DNA of 64,000 nucleotides from Glandiceps talaboti (taxonomy: Eukaryota; Hemichordata; Enteropneusta; Spengelidae). Under the pieces are notes generated by a model that made no database searches, was not told the DNA's origin, and saw only the letters and a list, made by a program, of their open reading frames with translations. Location: the NCBI RefSeq assembly GCF_964340395.1, contig NC_135565.1, positions 21,743,209-21,807,208 on the forward strand, in the 5' to 3' direction. Shown here piece after piece: positions 12,430 to 24,160 of this stretch; position 1 is the stretch's first letter, and every line of letters begins with the position of its first letter. Made by a program: the position numbers and the translations under genes.

Positions 12430-12860
12430 ATAACAATTTACAATTATTACCCCTGGCATGGATCTATGGCAGCACAACAGCCCTTTATACTTCCTCAACT
12501 CCCTGGGGAGTTGCAGCCTCTGTAAGTGCATAGGATTAAAGTATTCACATTGCAACTTCTATCCTACCAGGTCCCCAATTATACAGCTGGGTTGACTAGG
12601 GTACACATAGGATTAAAGAATTCACATTGCAACCTCTATCCTACCAGATCCCCAATTATACAGCTGGGTTGACTAGGGGGTACACATAGGATGAAAGTAT
12701 TCATATTGCAATCTCTATCCTACCAGATCCCCAATTATACAGCTGGGTTGACTGGGGCACAACTGTGGTTCAAACCTTGGCACCAAATTATTAGCCATTC
12801 AGAAAGAAAGTAGTAAGGTTTAAACCTGACAAACTGTAGATTCTAAGCCAGCTACTCAAA
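12430..12860 (+). repeat. Interspersed repeat D with three internal units
   Basis: It contains CCTGGCATGGATCTATGGCA and then three tandem units of about 78 bp with CAATTATACAGCTGGGTTGA. It ends in ATTAGCCATTCAGAAAGAAA. Sister copies are at 19045-19340 and 24940-25215, so this is a dispersed non-coding repeat, here internally expanded. Confidence 0.78.
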
Positions 12861-14157
12861 CTATTATAACTCTCACTGGTATTGTTCTACCATCCTATCC
12901 AAACATTACAATACATTACATTCCCACTAAAATGAAATAATTCTTACATAGAGTCCAAGCTTTAGAACTACTTGTACTGCTTTCAATTCAAACATATATG
13001 TTATAATAAAAAGACAAACCATATTTCTCAATGTCACATATAGTTGTGCTACAATACGTTTCTTGAAATGTTGCAAAAAATGTCAATCCCAGTTAATGGT
13101 AAAGGTAAACTTCAGAATGTATTTTACAATCTCAACTTAACCATGGCCCTATGCTGGGCGCCCTCAGTGACAAACATATTTCAAAATATTACTTTTGTTT
13201 TTCTTCGTGCTAACTTTTCAGCTTAGCATCTAGTGAGAACAGTCTGGGGCTAGTAATTGGATATCTAGTGAGAATAGAATAAGGGCTAATACGTGGATAT
13301 CTAGTGAGTCGCTGTAGTGATAAATACTAGTAGATAAGTACAAGTAGGTAAATAGAGAGAGAGTTTTTACTTGAATTCATTTACATAGGAAGTACCTTGT
13401 ACTGATTATAAACATATAAATGGGGAAGGGGTTTATACGTGAACATCATGTATACAGTATACATAGTCATACATATTGAATTGTTCTCAATGTAGTCATA
13501 CAGTGATGGGGGGGGGGGGGGGGGTTAAACTTGAACACACAACAAACTTATTATTTGCATTGTTCTGAGTAACCAAGAGGTAGGTCTTATACTTCTTCAT
13601 TTCTTTCATATACAAATATTACATTGCACTGGATAAAATCCTGTAATATTGGAAGGGATGGGCTTGTACATCAGGATGAATACAGTGTGACACTTTCAAT
13701 CATGTGATCTGAGCTGACCAATCATATCACTTTGTCTATTCATACTGAATTGTTGTATGATTGACACAATATCTTCAGATATTAAAGGAGAGTCCTAAAA
13801 CCTGATGCCGTTTCTATAGTAATACCATGGCAACTATATTCAATGCCATGAAAACATCATTCCTATTTTGTAGTTTTCAAATGACCTCAAACAGTATGTC
13901 AGTGGAGAATTAATAACAGTAATTAACCTATCCTGTAAAATATTGAAAGATAAAGAAAGTAGAAAGTAGTTTTTTGTCAACTACGGTACTGAATCTTATC
14001 GCCATCTATGCATGGTTATAATACTCAGAATTAATACAGTACTTTATAGAATGAAATTGCTATATTTTGGTTTGAATGGCAAGCTAATTCTGTGGTTGGT
14101 TCTTTAACTTAACTCTCTACGTTGTATAAAAAGTAGAACTCATCAACATTTAGCTGT

Positions 14158-14199
14158 TTACTCCACATCCTGCACCCAGTCACTCTTGGTCCTTCCAAA
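14158..14199 (-). CDS. BCAT: BCAT terminal coding exon 11
   Basis: The exon encodes [13 protein letters not shown] followed by TAA (14160-14158); acceptor TTTACAG. The C terminus replaces the IRAHEWMFPV ending of human BCAT2 with a similar-length tail. I see no clear AATAAA on the minus strand in the next 1.5 kb, so the 3' UTR end is not placed. Confidence 0.9.
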   Translation of the reverse strand, partial: FGRTKSDWVQDVE

Positions 14200-15076
14200 C
14201 TGTAAATAGAAACATGATAAAAATAGTTGTGATTTGTCATGTGACTTGTATGAACCAATGAACATCAAGTATAGAGTGGTATGCAAATATCTACAAACAT
14301 GTGACTTATATCAACCAATGAGATTTTAATCATGAACTATTGTCATATGCATAGTTATTTGCTATTATGTGACTAAGTCAGCATACATATGAATACATAT
14401 CAATCTATAAACTATATGTAAATGTATGCAAATTGGTACTTTATCAAAGAAATCTGGTAACAAATTCTAACTCAAACAAATGTATAATAACTTATGCAAT
14501 AAGCAGAATATTAGTCTGAACATTAACATTGTAGATTTATGCAGATTTGTACATCATGTGATTAAAATGAACCAATCAAAATATATTATAGATCTTAGGC
14601 AGAGTTGAGCTATATCATGTGACTAAAACCAACCAATTACGATACATTATAGATTTATGCATATTTGTACTACACATGTGACAAAATACAACCAATCAAG
14701 ACTCATACCTGGATGTCAGTCAATTCTTTCATAAATCTAGAGGCAATGGGTGCACCATCTTTCATAGTAGGAATCTCCAAGGTTTGTCCACCATACAGAA
14801 TACTACCAACAGGACATACAACACACGCTGTACCTGCACCAAACATTTCAAGCAACTGTTGGGAAATATCAAGAAAATGATTTTATTCACCTTTTCAATG
14901 GAAAATGTTCCTTTATGGTATACAGCATAGTACAGTACAAACAGACAAAAAGGCAAACTCACACATACAAACAGACAGACAGACAGGCATGTATATGAAC
15001 ATGCAACATACTGTACAAATATACATATTTACTCTTGCAGCATACAACTGACAGATACATAAACGCTTATACAGTG

Positions 15077-15107
<31 letters not shown>

Positions 15108-15247
15108 AACACAAACACACACACACACACACACACAGACGCATGTATATGAACATGCAACATACTGTACATAAATACATATTTACTCTTGCAGCATACA
15201 ACTGACATACATAAATGCTTATACAGTGACACACACACACATATACA

Positions 15248-15281
<34 letters not shown>

Positions 15282-18200
15282 AACACACACACACACACAC
15301 ACAAACACACAAACACACACACACACAGTGTACATTCTCTATACTCTTCAACAGAAAGTTTAGAATGAAAAGTGTCTTGTCTGTTGTTCATCATTCTCAG
15401 GATTCTAAATATACAGCACTAAGACTCATAAAACTTCAAGCTCATAATGTAAGGTATGCTTAGTTCCTAATTAATCAAGAGACTATATATTTTACATAAA
15501 TGATTTACAAACCATCTGTACAAGTTGAATACAGCAATTACATATGAGGCATACACTGAAATACTGGTACACAGAAAGCAAGACAGAACATTACAATATA
15601 CTGAATTCTATGTATAACAGATTATAGCACTTTTAATTTCTTACCCGTCCATCTTTCAGTGCCCTCATCACTTCTGCCATTGTAAATGTTCTCTCAGTCA
15701 CTTTAAATTCACCCTGACGGAAATAGTAAAACAAGAAATTCTTGTAATTTGCCAGACTAAAATCACTGATAGTGTTGTATAATCTAGATGTACCATTCAA
15801 CAATGACTAGGCAAAGTAATACCATTCATTCATTCATGAGATGTTGTTTTAACTTTGATTCAAAGACTAAAACATTCACCATAGATCTGTTGCTGGTTCC
15901 AAGATGCATTGCGTGTCTCTCCATACACTGTGTACATGCTGAGGGGTTTGTATGCATAACTCAGGGGGATGGTTGTCACCTAACTGTACCCTGGGTTAAC
16001 CTGTAAAATCACTCTCTGTCATTGATGGTGTTTAGTCTTTGTTCTATAAAATCACTCATAATGAAAGAGGTCAACATGTCTTTCCATCATTTCCTGATGA
16101 AAATGTTATTTCAAACATACTAAATACAAAACAAAACTAAACCGAACAACATAAGCGATGTTCTGTCGCGCACTGCATCTTGGAACTGGAAAATTGATTA
16201 TTGTTTTAACTTTAATGTATATACCAACTGTAGGCCATACATAATAACATCTTTGTTTAATGTCAAGTCAGATTTGCAAAAGCAAGGAGGGAGGTAGCTT
16301 TTCAAAACTGATCTACCCTTAATTCCCCTGGCTTCCCTTTAACTGTAATTACTGATAGTTCCCTAGTGATGAACAGTCAATATTACATACAACTTTTGTA
16401 TTCACCACATATGACCTCATTTGCATACTTATTGTTATTTAGCAAAGTTTGATGACAGTATAGTATACAACAAGGATTCTTCCAGTCTCATTCAAACACT
16501 TCACAGCCAGTACACTACTTCTCATTTCACAAAAAGTCATTTGTGAAATATTTTGTAACTTCAAATTCTGTAATAAAGCTAGGACTTTTTATCTTACAAA
16601 ATCTGACATTACAAGAGATAAAATACTTTAAATTTCCTTACCCACTGTCTGGCTAAATCTAACAAACTCTTCCGTGTTATTCCAGGGAGAATGAGACCAT
16701 CTAATGGAGGTGTCACTAGTTCCTTCTCTGTAAAATCACACACATGGTAACTAAATTACATATTCATCATATGCAATGCATGGTGAGAAGACCATGAATA
16801 TTCAGCTCTGATAACAACTCATTATCATAAATTGAATTCATGAATATTCATTGTCTTAATTAGCATAACCAATTACTAATAAGCCTTGCCTTGTGCAGTT
16901 CTCGGTGTTATATCATGTAGTTAAGATGCACCACGATACAATATACCATAAATATACAATACAATACAATACAATACAATACAATACAATACAATACAAT
17001 ACAATACAATACAATACAATGCAATCTAATGCAATACAATACAATACAATACAATACAATACAATACAATACAATACAATACAATACAATACAATATAAT
17101 ATAATACAAATACACTTACCTCCCTGTGCATTTTTCCAAAACATAAATATATTCATAGTTCCTACTTCAGTAAGTTGATGATCATCGCCATATAGCCATA
17201 GTACTTGTTGACAGCCAAGTTTTGTGGCCTCTTGTTGTATCATAATGGTAGGGCAATAGTTTCTTTGTACAACAAAATATATATAATATATCAGTCAACT
17301 ACTCCTCTAAACAAGTCACATGTATAGTAATATGACAAAACCCAATGATGTGCAAGTGTAAGTGTGGCAAGGTATTTGCAGGAGTACTTGCAGTAATGTT
17401 TTGAGCTCTGGCCCATCTTCAGTGTCAAGGAATATATCAGCATAAGAGTTACCGATAGTAGGATAGTGGTAGATTTGTACACACTCTATGAAATCCTGTA
17501 TAATTACACAAGCTGCAATGGGTTGTATGCTCCCCAGGAAGCATTTTCAACACCCCAGGGGTGAAAGCATTAGATTTTGTACTCACACTCCAAGCTTACC
17601 GGCAGTCCCCACTACCCCCTTTGAATGCTCTAACATACTGAGAATAGTCCAAGTTGATATAATTAGGGGTGAAAGCATTATTTTGTACTCACCCTCCTAG
17701 CTTACGGTCCCCACTACCCCCTTTGAATGCTCTAACATACTGGGGGTCAGCCAGTAGTTTGACTGGATTAAATGAACCAGTTGCAAAGTATGGACCAACA
17801 GGACCCAGGATAACAAATAATAAGGCTTCTGTAGAAACATTCACTCCAAGTGAAGGCTAAAATATCAATGGAAATATTCATTTAAAGTTAGAATTATAAT
17901 TCAGTAGATGGCCATATGTAGAGTTCATGTTTTTTGTTTGTTTGTTTGTTTGTTTGTTATCAATAATTGTGTAAAATGTTTGTTATTGTACAGATAAACA
18001 GATGTTTGAGGGGATGTTCACTATGGGATGACACATCTATGACAAATGTCATTTCAAAGTGGGTCTTATATAAATTTAGAAGAATATTGGTGATGTAATA
18101 AATACTTTCTTTCTATTGGATGAAACATTGATGTCAAAGGTCATGTTACCTGCATTCCAATCAAAGTTGGTGTTATTTATGATCTAATAAATCATCCATT

Positions 18201-20379
18201 CTATTGGATGAAACTGATGTCAAAGGTCAATCCATACTACTTGTGTTCCAATCAAAGTTGGTCTTATATAGTTACAAGAATATTGGTGATCTAATAAATC
18301 ACTCATTCTATTGGATGAAACATCAATGTCAAAGGTCACTTACCTGTGTTCCAATCAAAGTTGGTCTTATATACAGAGTACTGGTTGTTGAATAGGGCAC
18401 CCATTCTTTTTCTATGCTAATAAATTTCTTCAAGCACTTGATCAATTCTTTACCATCAAAACTCTGCAAAGCAAAAACGAATCTCAATAATTAGTGCTTG
18501 TCAATGACAATGTTAGTTTTCTGTATAACTGGACACCATACACCAGAGTCTTGTCTTGGTGTTACTATCTCAAGAAGCTCTCCACACCAATCTCAAAGAC
18601 TTGTCTTGGTGTTACTATCTCAAGAAGCTCTCCACACCAAGCTCAAAGACTTGTCTTGGTGTTACTATCTCAAGAAGATCTCCACACCAAGCTCAAAGAC
18701 TGAACTGAATCTATACTATAAAACAGAACAATGAAAATTGAAAGCTTATAAAGAATACAATATGAAGTACTTACAGGAAGAGAAGCTCTTTCAGCACTGC
18801 TCAACATCCTAGCCATATTTAGTTCAGGTCTAAATATACGAACTTTGTTATCTACACCTCGGTATGCCTTCATTCCTTCAAACAACTGAAAAAAGAAGAA
18901 GAAAAATTGGCATACTATGATATTTGCAGTATCTTATCAATTCACAAGTTAGTTCTACTTTGATTTCAATCTTTGAGAGCAATTATAATAAATTAAATAA
19001 CAATGTTAGTTTTTTATAATTATGCCACTTTCTTAAAAAGCTTTTACAACTATTACCCCACCCCCCTTCAGCATGGACCTATAGTGACACAACAGCCCTT
19101 ATCCTTTCTCAACTCCCTGGGGAGCATACAATCCATTGCAGCCTCTATAAGCACACAGGATCAAAGCATTCACAATGCAAACTCTATCCTACCAGGTCCC
19201 AATTATACAGCTGGGTTGACTGAGGTACAATAATGGTTCAAATCTTACCCAGGGACTTTAGTCGTTCAGAAATAAATGACAGCAATGAGGCTCAAACTTG
19301 TAATAAAATATTCTGAGCTGTGTCACTCTAACCATTCACCCAATAATATTAGTATTTATTTATTTAGTGCATTTCCCATACTTTGCTTAAAGTGCTTTAA
19401 AATGATTACTCCTGGCATAGACATAAAGTGATACACCAGTCTTCTATACTTCTTCACCTCACTACTTTGACTTGAATCCTTCAGAACAATATGTGATAAT
19501 CAAGCTAAATGCAAACTAAAAAAAAAACATTTTTCAAGACATATTGTGTTTAGTATAATCTCACATTTTACTGTCTTTATCCAATGTAAAGTTACTGCAA
19601 AGTGAAAAGGAACTTTGAAGACCTGTAACTAAGAATAAACTAAAATAAGAATACAAATAAAGTTGATATAATTTGGATATAACTTACTTCAACTGCATAG
19701 TGAAAGACGGACGTAGCGGGATGAAAGGATAGATTAGCAAAGGGTGAAATTTGAGGTTTTTCCCAACCATTGTCTTGTGTCCATTTAATAGTCAACATGT
19801 GATCTGTAAATTCTTTACCAAAGACTAATTTATTAGGATCTGGTTTGGCTCTCAGTTCTTTAGATAGTTCAACTTCCACATCATCAGCCTACAATACAAA
19901 ATAAATGACATTATACCAATACACCAGCAGCCAAGTTGAATAAAAAAATAAATTATGAAATATATACTCTGGTCATTCTATGTCAAGACAACGCGTGTCT
20001 ATGTCACTGGTTCTGCTGTGTTTGAAATATGTTCAAAATTGCCATTAATTTCCCCAGCTTTTCTTTGATATTACTGGCGCCGGTATAATTATGTTATTCT
20101 CCAATATTTTTCTTCATTCAGCCGGAAGATACTCGTTACCTAAGGTTTGTCACTACACTACAAGTCACTAGACAAAGACACTAGACCAAGATCCCTTAGA
20201 ATTTTTAGATCACTCATATTTTCTTTGGCTGAACAAAAGAAAAATATTGGGGGAAAACATCTAGTTACCTTTAAAAAAAAAGGTCTCTACTTCTGGTTTG
20301 TATGTACAGTTTATATGGATCACTCAGATGTCTACCAGTTTATTATGTGTATATTACTCTACTGAGTTTCAATATCCTC

Positions 20380-20434
<55 letters not shown>

Positions 20435-20587
20435 ATGTGTGTACTGTGTGTGTATGTGTCTCTGTGTGTGTATGTGTATGTATGTATGTGTGTGTGTCTG
20501 TGTGTATGTGTATATGCGTGCGTGCGTGTGTGTGTCTGTGTGTATGTGTATATGTGCGTGTGTGTACTGTGTGTGTATGTGTGTGTA

Positions 20588-20664
<77 letters not shown>

Positions 20665-21267
20665 GGATGGGGGGAAGGTGACACTTGGTTTTTATCCCTG
20701 TAACCTGGCTAACCACCCTAGATCACTCAGTTTTCTGAAGTGCAACATCATTATGTCCTCTGTCTTATCAAATCTGACTCGCCGTGCCATGAATGGTTCA
20801 CAGGTGATACATCACTCCTATCAGTCTGCCCTTTAAGATATGGCACACACCCCTGACACACACCAATGTCTACGAACCCACCAAAATATGGTGTTCCTCC
20901 ATCCCTTACTATACAATGTATGGTGACTGACAAGAAAATCTAGTTTTCATAATTCTGATGGACAAAAAGTGTCACCTTTGACTAGAACTTAGGTGTAGTG
21001 ATTGCTAGTGACATGACTATCATATATATATAGGAATGATGCGGTGTACGTGATAATCCATCACAGTTAAGTAAGATAAGAAGTAAACTTCAGACCCTTC
21101 ATCTTATCAGAGAAACAGTGTCCATCCCATGGACACACGTAGTACACACAACCAACGCTGACCACACAAAATGCAATGTTTGGACCATTTCTTACCTTGA
21201 AAGTTGAAGAATGTCTAGAGAAGCCACCGACACATACAGGCCTTGCCACATGACCAGTCTGTATGAT
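14158..21267 (-). CDS. BCAT: Branched-chain amino acid aminotransferase, main body (coding exons 2-11)
   Basis: This PLP enzyme (fold type IV) reversibly transaminates leucine, isoleucine and valine with 2-oxoglutarate. The exons are 21267-21196, 19888-19688, 18885-18775, 18463-18344, 17856-17693, 17262-17120, 16727-16642, 15713-15645, 14855-14709 and 14199-14158. All have AG/GT borders and the phases agree throughout. With the candidate first exon the CDS is 1203 bp, 400 residues, close to mammalian BCAT2 (392). Family motifs, numbered in that model, are [30 protein letters not shown], the PLP lysine in GDRKLGGNY (K236), [23 protein letters not shown] and the redox CXXC as CVVC (349-352). 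A presequence-like N terminus ending near SSTFK points to mitochondria. Family assignment is firm; whether it is the only BCAT in the genome cannot be told. Confidence 0.96.
14709..14855 (-). CDS. BCAT: BCAT exon 10, contains the CXXC motif
   Basis: The 147-bp exon encodes 49 residues, phase 0/0. It carries [24 protein letters not shown] corresponds to the redox-sensitive CXXC pair of mammalian BCATs. It ends in [10 protein letters not shown] with donor GTATGAG. Confidence 0.96.
14940..15345. repeat. CA/TG microsatellite with a larger duplication in BCAT intron 10
   Basis: (CA)n stretches are separated by a unit of about 150 bp present twice (GCATGTATATGAACATGCAA at 14988 and 15141; CTCTTGCAGCATACAACTGA in both). 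Minus-strand open frames rich in C and V come from (TG)n. Confidence 0.9.
15645..15713 (-). CDS. BCAT: BCAT exon 9
   Basis: The 69-bp exon encodes 23 residues, phase 0/0, with acceptor TCCGTCAG and donor GTAAGAA. It encodes [15 protein letters not shown] and MRALKDGR (residues 316-338). Confidence 0.94.
16642..16727 (-). CDS. BCAT: BCAT exon 8
   Basis: The 86-bp exon completes a glutamate codon and ends in phase 0 at GTAAGG. It encodes [20 protein letters not shown] followed by LLDLARQW, matching the LVTPPLNGVILPG block of vertebrate BCATs (residues 287-315). Confidence 0.96.
16950..17108 (+). repeat. (ACAAT)n microsatellite in BCAT intron 7
   Basis: About 30 units of ACAAT, interrupted once near 17030, ending 12 bp before the exon 7 donor. 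On the coding strand it reads (ATTGT)n directly after the 5' splice site. Confidence 0.95.
17120..17262 (-). CDS. BCAT: BCAT exon 7
   Basis: The 143-bp exon takes one base to complete a glycine codon and leaves one base. It encodes [39 protein letters not shown] and MFWKNAQG, the most conserved block of BCATs. Its donor (GTAAGTG) lies 12 bp from a long (ACAAT)n microsatellite. Confidence 0.97.
17558..17743 (-). repeat. Tandem duplication of the BCAT exon 6 end and its donor
   Basis: 17558-17640 duplicates 17666-17743, with GTGAAAGCATT, GTACTCAC and CCACTACCCCCTTTGAATGC in both. The copy in the intron repeats coding sequence for [12 protein letters not shown]. It has a small insertion and a stop codon where the PLP lysine codon should be, plus GTAAGC and GTGAGT decoy donors. 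Confidence 0.9.
17693..17856 (-). CDS. BCAT: BCAT exon 6, contains the PLP lysine
   Basis: The 164-bp exon is phase 0 at its start and leaves two bases at its end; donor GTGAGTAC. It encodes [20 protein letters not shown] through GDRKLGG. The lysine of RKLGG is the residue that forms the Schiff base with PLP in this family (K236 of the model). The last part of the exon plus its donor is duplicated at 17558-17640. Confidence 0.96.
18040..18380 (-). repeat. Tandem copies of the BCAT exon 5 end and its donor
   Basis: TTCCAATCAAAGTTGGTCTT of exon 5 with the adjoining intron (TGTCAAAGGTCA, CTATTGGATGAAAC) recurs at about 18220-18275 and 18130-18180, and more weakly near 18050. The period is roughly 90-100 bp. 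The 18.15-kb copy keeps a CAG|GTAACA donor, and the other copies are changed there. Confidence 0.88.
18344..18463 (-). CDS. BCAT: BCAT exon 5
   Basis: The 120-bp exon encodes 40 residues, phase 0/0, with acceptor TTTGCAG and donor GTAAGTGA. It begins [11 protein letters not shown] and ends [10 protein letters not shown] (Y175 lies in the position of a conserved active-site tyrosine). Its last roughly 35 bp and its donor recur as imperfect tandem copies in the following intron (18040-18280). Confidence 0.95.
18551..18700 (+). repeat. 50-bp tandem repeat, three copies, BCAT intron 4
   Basis: TTGTCTTGGTGTTACTATCT and CAAGAAGCTCTCCACACCAA recur three times between exons 4 and 5. Related segments in both orientations occur at 9418-9545. 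Confidence 0.92.
18775..18885 (-). CDS. BCAT: BCAT exon 4
   Basis: The 111-bp exon encodes 37 residues, phase 0/0, with acceptor TTTTTTCAG and donor GTAAGTAC. It encodes [20 protein letters not shown] and [15 protein letters not shown], diagnostic for class IV BCATs (residues 108-144). Confidence 0.97.
19045..19340 (+). repeat. Interspersed repeat D in BCAT intron 3
   Basis: CAGCATGGACCTATAGTGAC, CAACTCCCTGGGGAG, CAATTATACAGCTGGGTTGA and TTTAGTCGTTCAGAAAT match the copies at 12.5 and 25 kb in the same orientation. Partial further similarity (ACTCCTGGCATAGAC) is seen near 19408. Confidence 0.75.
19688..19888 (-). CDS. BCAT: BCAT exon 3: start of the conserved domain
   Basis: The 201-bp exon encodes 67 residues, phase 0/0, acceptor TTGTAG and donor GTAAGTT. 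It carries [16 protein letters not shown] and the [19 protein letters not shown] stretch typical of BCAT N-terminal domains (residues 41-107 of the model). Confidence 0.95.
20095..20254. mobile_element. Related inverted-repeat element in BCAT intron 2
   Basis: TATTCTCCAATATTTTTCTT and CATTCAGCC at the left pair with GGCTGAACAAAAGAAAAATA and TTGGGGGAA at the right, giving arms of about 30 bp. It lies between BCAT exons 2 and 3. Confidence 0.7.
20382..20660 (+). repeat. (TG)n compound microsatellite, BCAT intron 2
   Basis: Runs of TG are mixed with TATG, TCTG and CGTG variants over about 280 bp. All long open frames here are artefacts of the dinucleotide. Confidence 0.97.
21196..21267 (-). CDS. 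BCAT: BCAT exon 2: rest of the mitochondrial presequence
   Basis: The 72-bp exon encodes 24 residues and is phase 0 at both ends. It has a strong acceptor (long T run, then AAATTTCAG) and a GTAAGA donor. It reads [12 protein letters not shown]...SRHSSTFK. There is no ATG in the exon, so the start codon must lie upstream. The last residues match the SSSFK stretch just before the conserved domain of vertebrate BCAT2. Confidence 0.85.
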
Positions 21268-22553
21268 CTGAAATTTGGAAAAAAACAACGATTGAATGAA
21301 TTTGTTGAGATTTGAGTTCCTAATCTGAGGTCGTCTAAAGGACACACCACTGACAAAGGTAAAGTAAACATTTACATTACATTACAATTGACCTATCTAA
21401 CTGTATCTATTCAAAAACTTGCTGCACTAACAACTCTAATGGACTGGAAATGAAAGCACAAAATGTTCAAGTTTGAATTTCAAATAGTAAATAACATCAT
21501 AATCTATCTTTTCAAAAAATAATTGGCTGTGATTCTGATCCTACTTCATAAACAACAACTATCTACAGATCAGTGCAACTACTTTAGAATACACACTGAT
21601 ATATAGGGTGGCAAAACCTTGAGGACTTGGAACTTGTATGAATTTAATGTAAAGAACGAGATCTTACTTCTTCTTTCTGACAATGGGACCAAACTCTCGT
21701 TCTTGACAGGTATTAAAACAAAATTCCTAAGTTCTGATTTTGTGCATGTAAGTTAAAAGTTATGGAAACTCTGCCACAGTTAGGCAAATAATACAAATAT
21801 ACAAGTTTGCCATAATAACTGTTGTCAGTCTATCTATGATGGCAAACCAATTGGGAGACATGGACTTCAGATTGGTACAATTGAGTTTGAATTGATAAAT
21901 AACATGTATGACAATTTATAACATATTTCTATTCCCAAATATTTTGCTTGGTTTTAACTTTTAGCTGTACTTTATAACTATGTCCATTCTCGATCTTAGT
22001 CTAGATAGTTTCAGTGTCCATGACTCTAAATTTCAGTCTACATAGTTTGTGTCCATGACTTTGATTTCAATCTTTATAATATTCTATCTACTCATAGTAC
22101 ATCATTCTGTTATTTCCACTACACTTCGAAATAAAACAGTAAGGACCGGCTCATTAAGAACGGTACAGTAAAATGGCTGTGGTTTGCGATGATGTAGTAC
22201 ATGTTCAATTTATCAAAATGCCTGTTGTGTAGTACACTTGGTCATCTTGCTTCCATCTTTGTCAAAGAGTCTTAACCGTAACAGCTTAATTTTTTTCAAA
22301 AGCCTACTTCATATTAGGATTAAAATCTAGGAGTGTAAAAATGGTTGTTTGGCAGAACTATGGAACAAGTTGGATCAGATCATGTAGGAATCTAATATAC
22401 AATGTAAATCCCTATAGCTATACTGATAAGAATTAACACTAATGTGATGACATAGGATTGAAACATAACCCAGGTCCCTTTTAGGGTCAGTGGTGACAAG
22501 TAGGTAAAGTGTATCAACTTTGATATTTGTGACACAACGTACAATTGATATTA

Positions 22554-22564
22554 AGTGTGTGTGT

Positions 22565-22602
<38 letters not shown>

Positions 22603-22715
22603 GTGTGTATGTGTGACGTATGTGTGCGTACGCGCGTGTGTGTATATGTGTGTGTGTGCTTGCGTGTGCGTGTATATGTGTGTATGTATGTGCATGCGTG
22701 TGTGTGTATGTGTGT

Positions 22716-22786
<71 letters not shown>
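22554..22786 (+). repeat. (TG)n compound microsatellite
   Basis: About 230 bp of TG repeats with TATG and GCGTG variants, upstream of BCAT exon 2. Confidence 0.97.
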
Positions 22787-22984
22787 AAAAAGTTGAAATG
22801 TCGTAGTTTATACTACATCTACCAATACAGATAAGCTAGCATCACTAAATAGGTAACATTTACTTGTGTTTACTAAGTCATTTTATTTCTAAGGTCTGCA
22901 GAACACTACCAGCAGTTTTGTTTTAAAAAATGGCAGTAAACAGGTAAAATCTACCCAAGCTTTTTTTTTGTAAGGGTTTCCTAT

Positions 22985-23160
22985 CAGAGTGTTTGTTTCA
23001 AGATTGGTAAGTAGGTAAAATCTACATGAGTTCCCCTATATATATCACCAGTGTTCTCCACTAGAATTAGGGTACAAAGTATGGCAAACCATGTCAATTT
23101 TACCAGATTCTGTTCTCTGTTTAATACTGGGATTTGTAAACCAAAGCAGAAACAGGACTA
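22985..23160 (+). mobile_element. Probable diverged MITE family B copy
   Basis: GGTAAGTAGGTAAAATCTAC at 23009, a TACAAAGTATGGCAAACCAT stretch and a TTTGTAAACCAAAGCAG end match the layout of the copies at 31-32 kb. The termini are decayed. Confidence 0.5.
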
Positions 23161-24061
23161 CTAATCTTTACAGCCGTCATATGTGTTTTGTGGACTAATA
23201 TTGTATGGCAGAAGGGATCAACTTTAGGAGAACCCATTAGTTGTACTTAACTACCAAAGTCTGCCATCCTATATCTAGGCTGTTATCATTTTACCATATG
23301 TAAATGTAGTGACACAGAAACATCATCTGAATCACATAACCACATAACCACATAAATTTATTTACAAAAAGTAAAGATATCGAAAGAAAAAAAATCAAAG
23401 CCAAATCACTGAGTGAACAGATATCGACAAGTGTGTCACTTGCATATTTGGACAACGTGTGCACGGACATGGACAAATTACTGTCCAGGTTAAATACATG
23501 CACTCTCCATTGATTTACAAATCGAAGTGATATCAAGTATATACACTACACATTTTTGTATCACTAACAGCTTTCACATATGTTGTCATATTGTCCTTCT
23601 AATTATACTTGGTTGATTCAAAATTTACTGGTTTGTAGTGTTTTATTGGTTATTGATATTTACAATGTAATATCACTGACACCATAACGATACTATCTAT
23701 CAACAAACATCATCATGTGACCTCCTTTTGTACACCAACTCAATTATTGACTTAGACATAGCTAAAGATAATATACAAGCAGGACATAGAGGACTTTGAA
23801 ATCACTACAGCTCACAAACATGTTTGAAAATTTGTTAACTTTGCTGAAAATATTTAGTAATTTCTTGGACGTAGGTTACCTTGGTAACCATTCATATATA
23901 CCTTGTATGATACATTGTATATGCTGAAATTAATAGCAAAATAAATGAGGGATGCACAGAGATGTAAAACAAGTACTATAGTAAGTTTGAATGGACTTTG
24001 ACATCACGGCAACTTACAAACAGGTTTGATACTCCGTCAACTTACATGTAGTTGAAAATAA

Positions 24062-24160
24062 TATGGGTAATTTTTAGGACACAGGTTGCCTAGTAAACCA
24101 TTCACAGTGGGTAATTTTTACACAGGTTGCCTAGTCAACCATTCACACTGTGCATAATAT
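24062..24160 (+). repeat. Partial tandem duplication
   Basis: GGGTAATTTTT followed by ACACAGGTTGCCTAGT and AACCATTCACA occurs twice in tandem. Confidence 0.8.

Noticed and set aside
16893-17243. Open frames across 16.9-17.2 kb
   Set aside because: The part past the splice donor is the (ACAAT)n microsatellite; only 17120-17262 on the minus strand is BCAT exon 7.
20298-20716. Long Cys/Val or His/Thr open frames (also at 14.9-15.4, 22.4-22.8 and 59.1-59.3 kb)
   Set aside because: They are translations of (TG)n/(CA)n microsatellites.
20815-20960. Possible further copy of MITE family A
   Set aside because: Only fragments (GGTGTTCCTCC, GGTGACTGACAAGAAAATCT) match and neither terminus is present, so I do not list it as an element.
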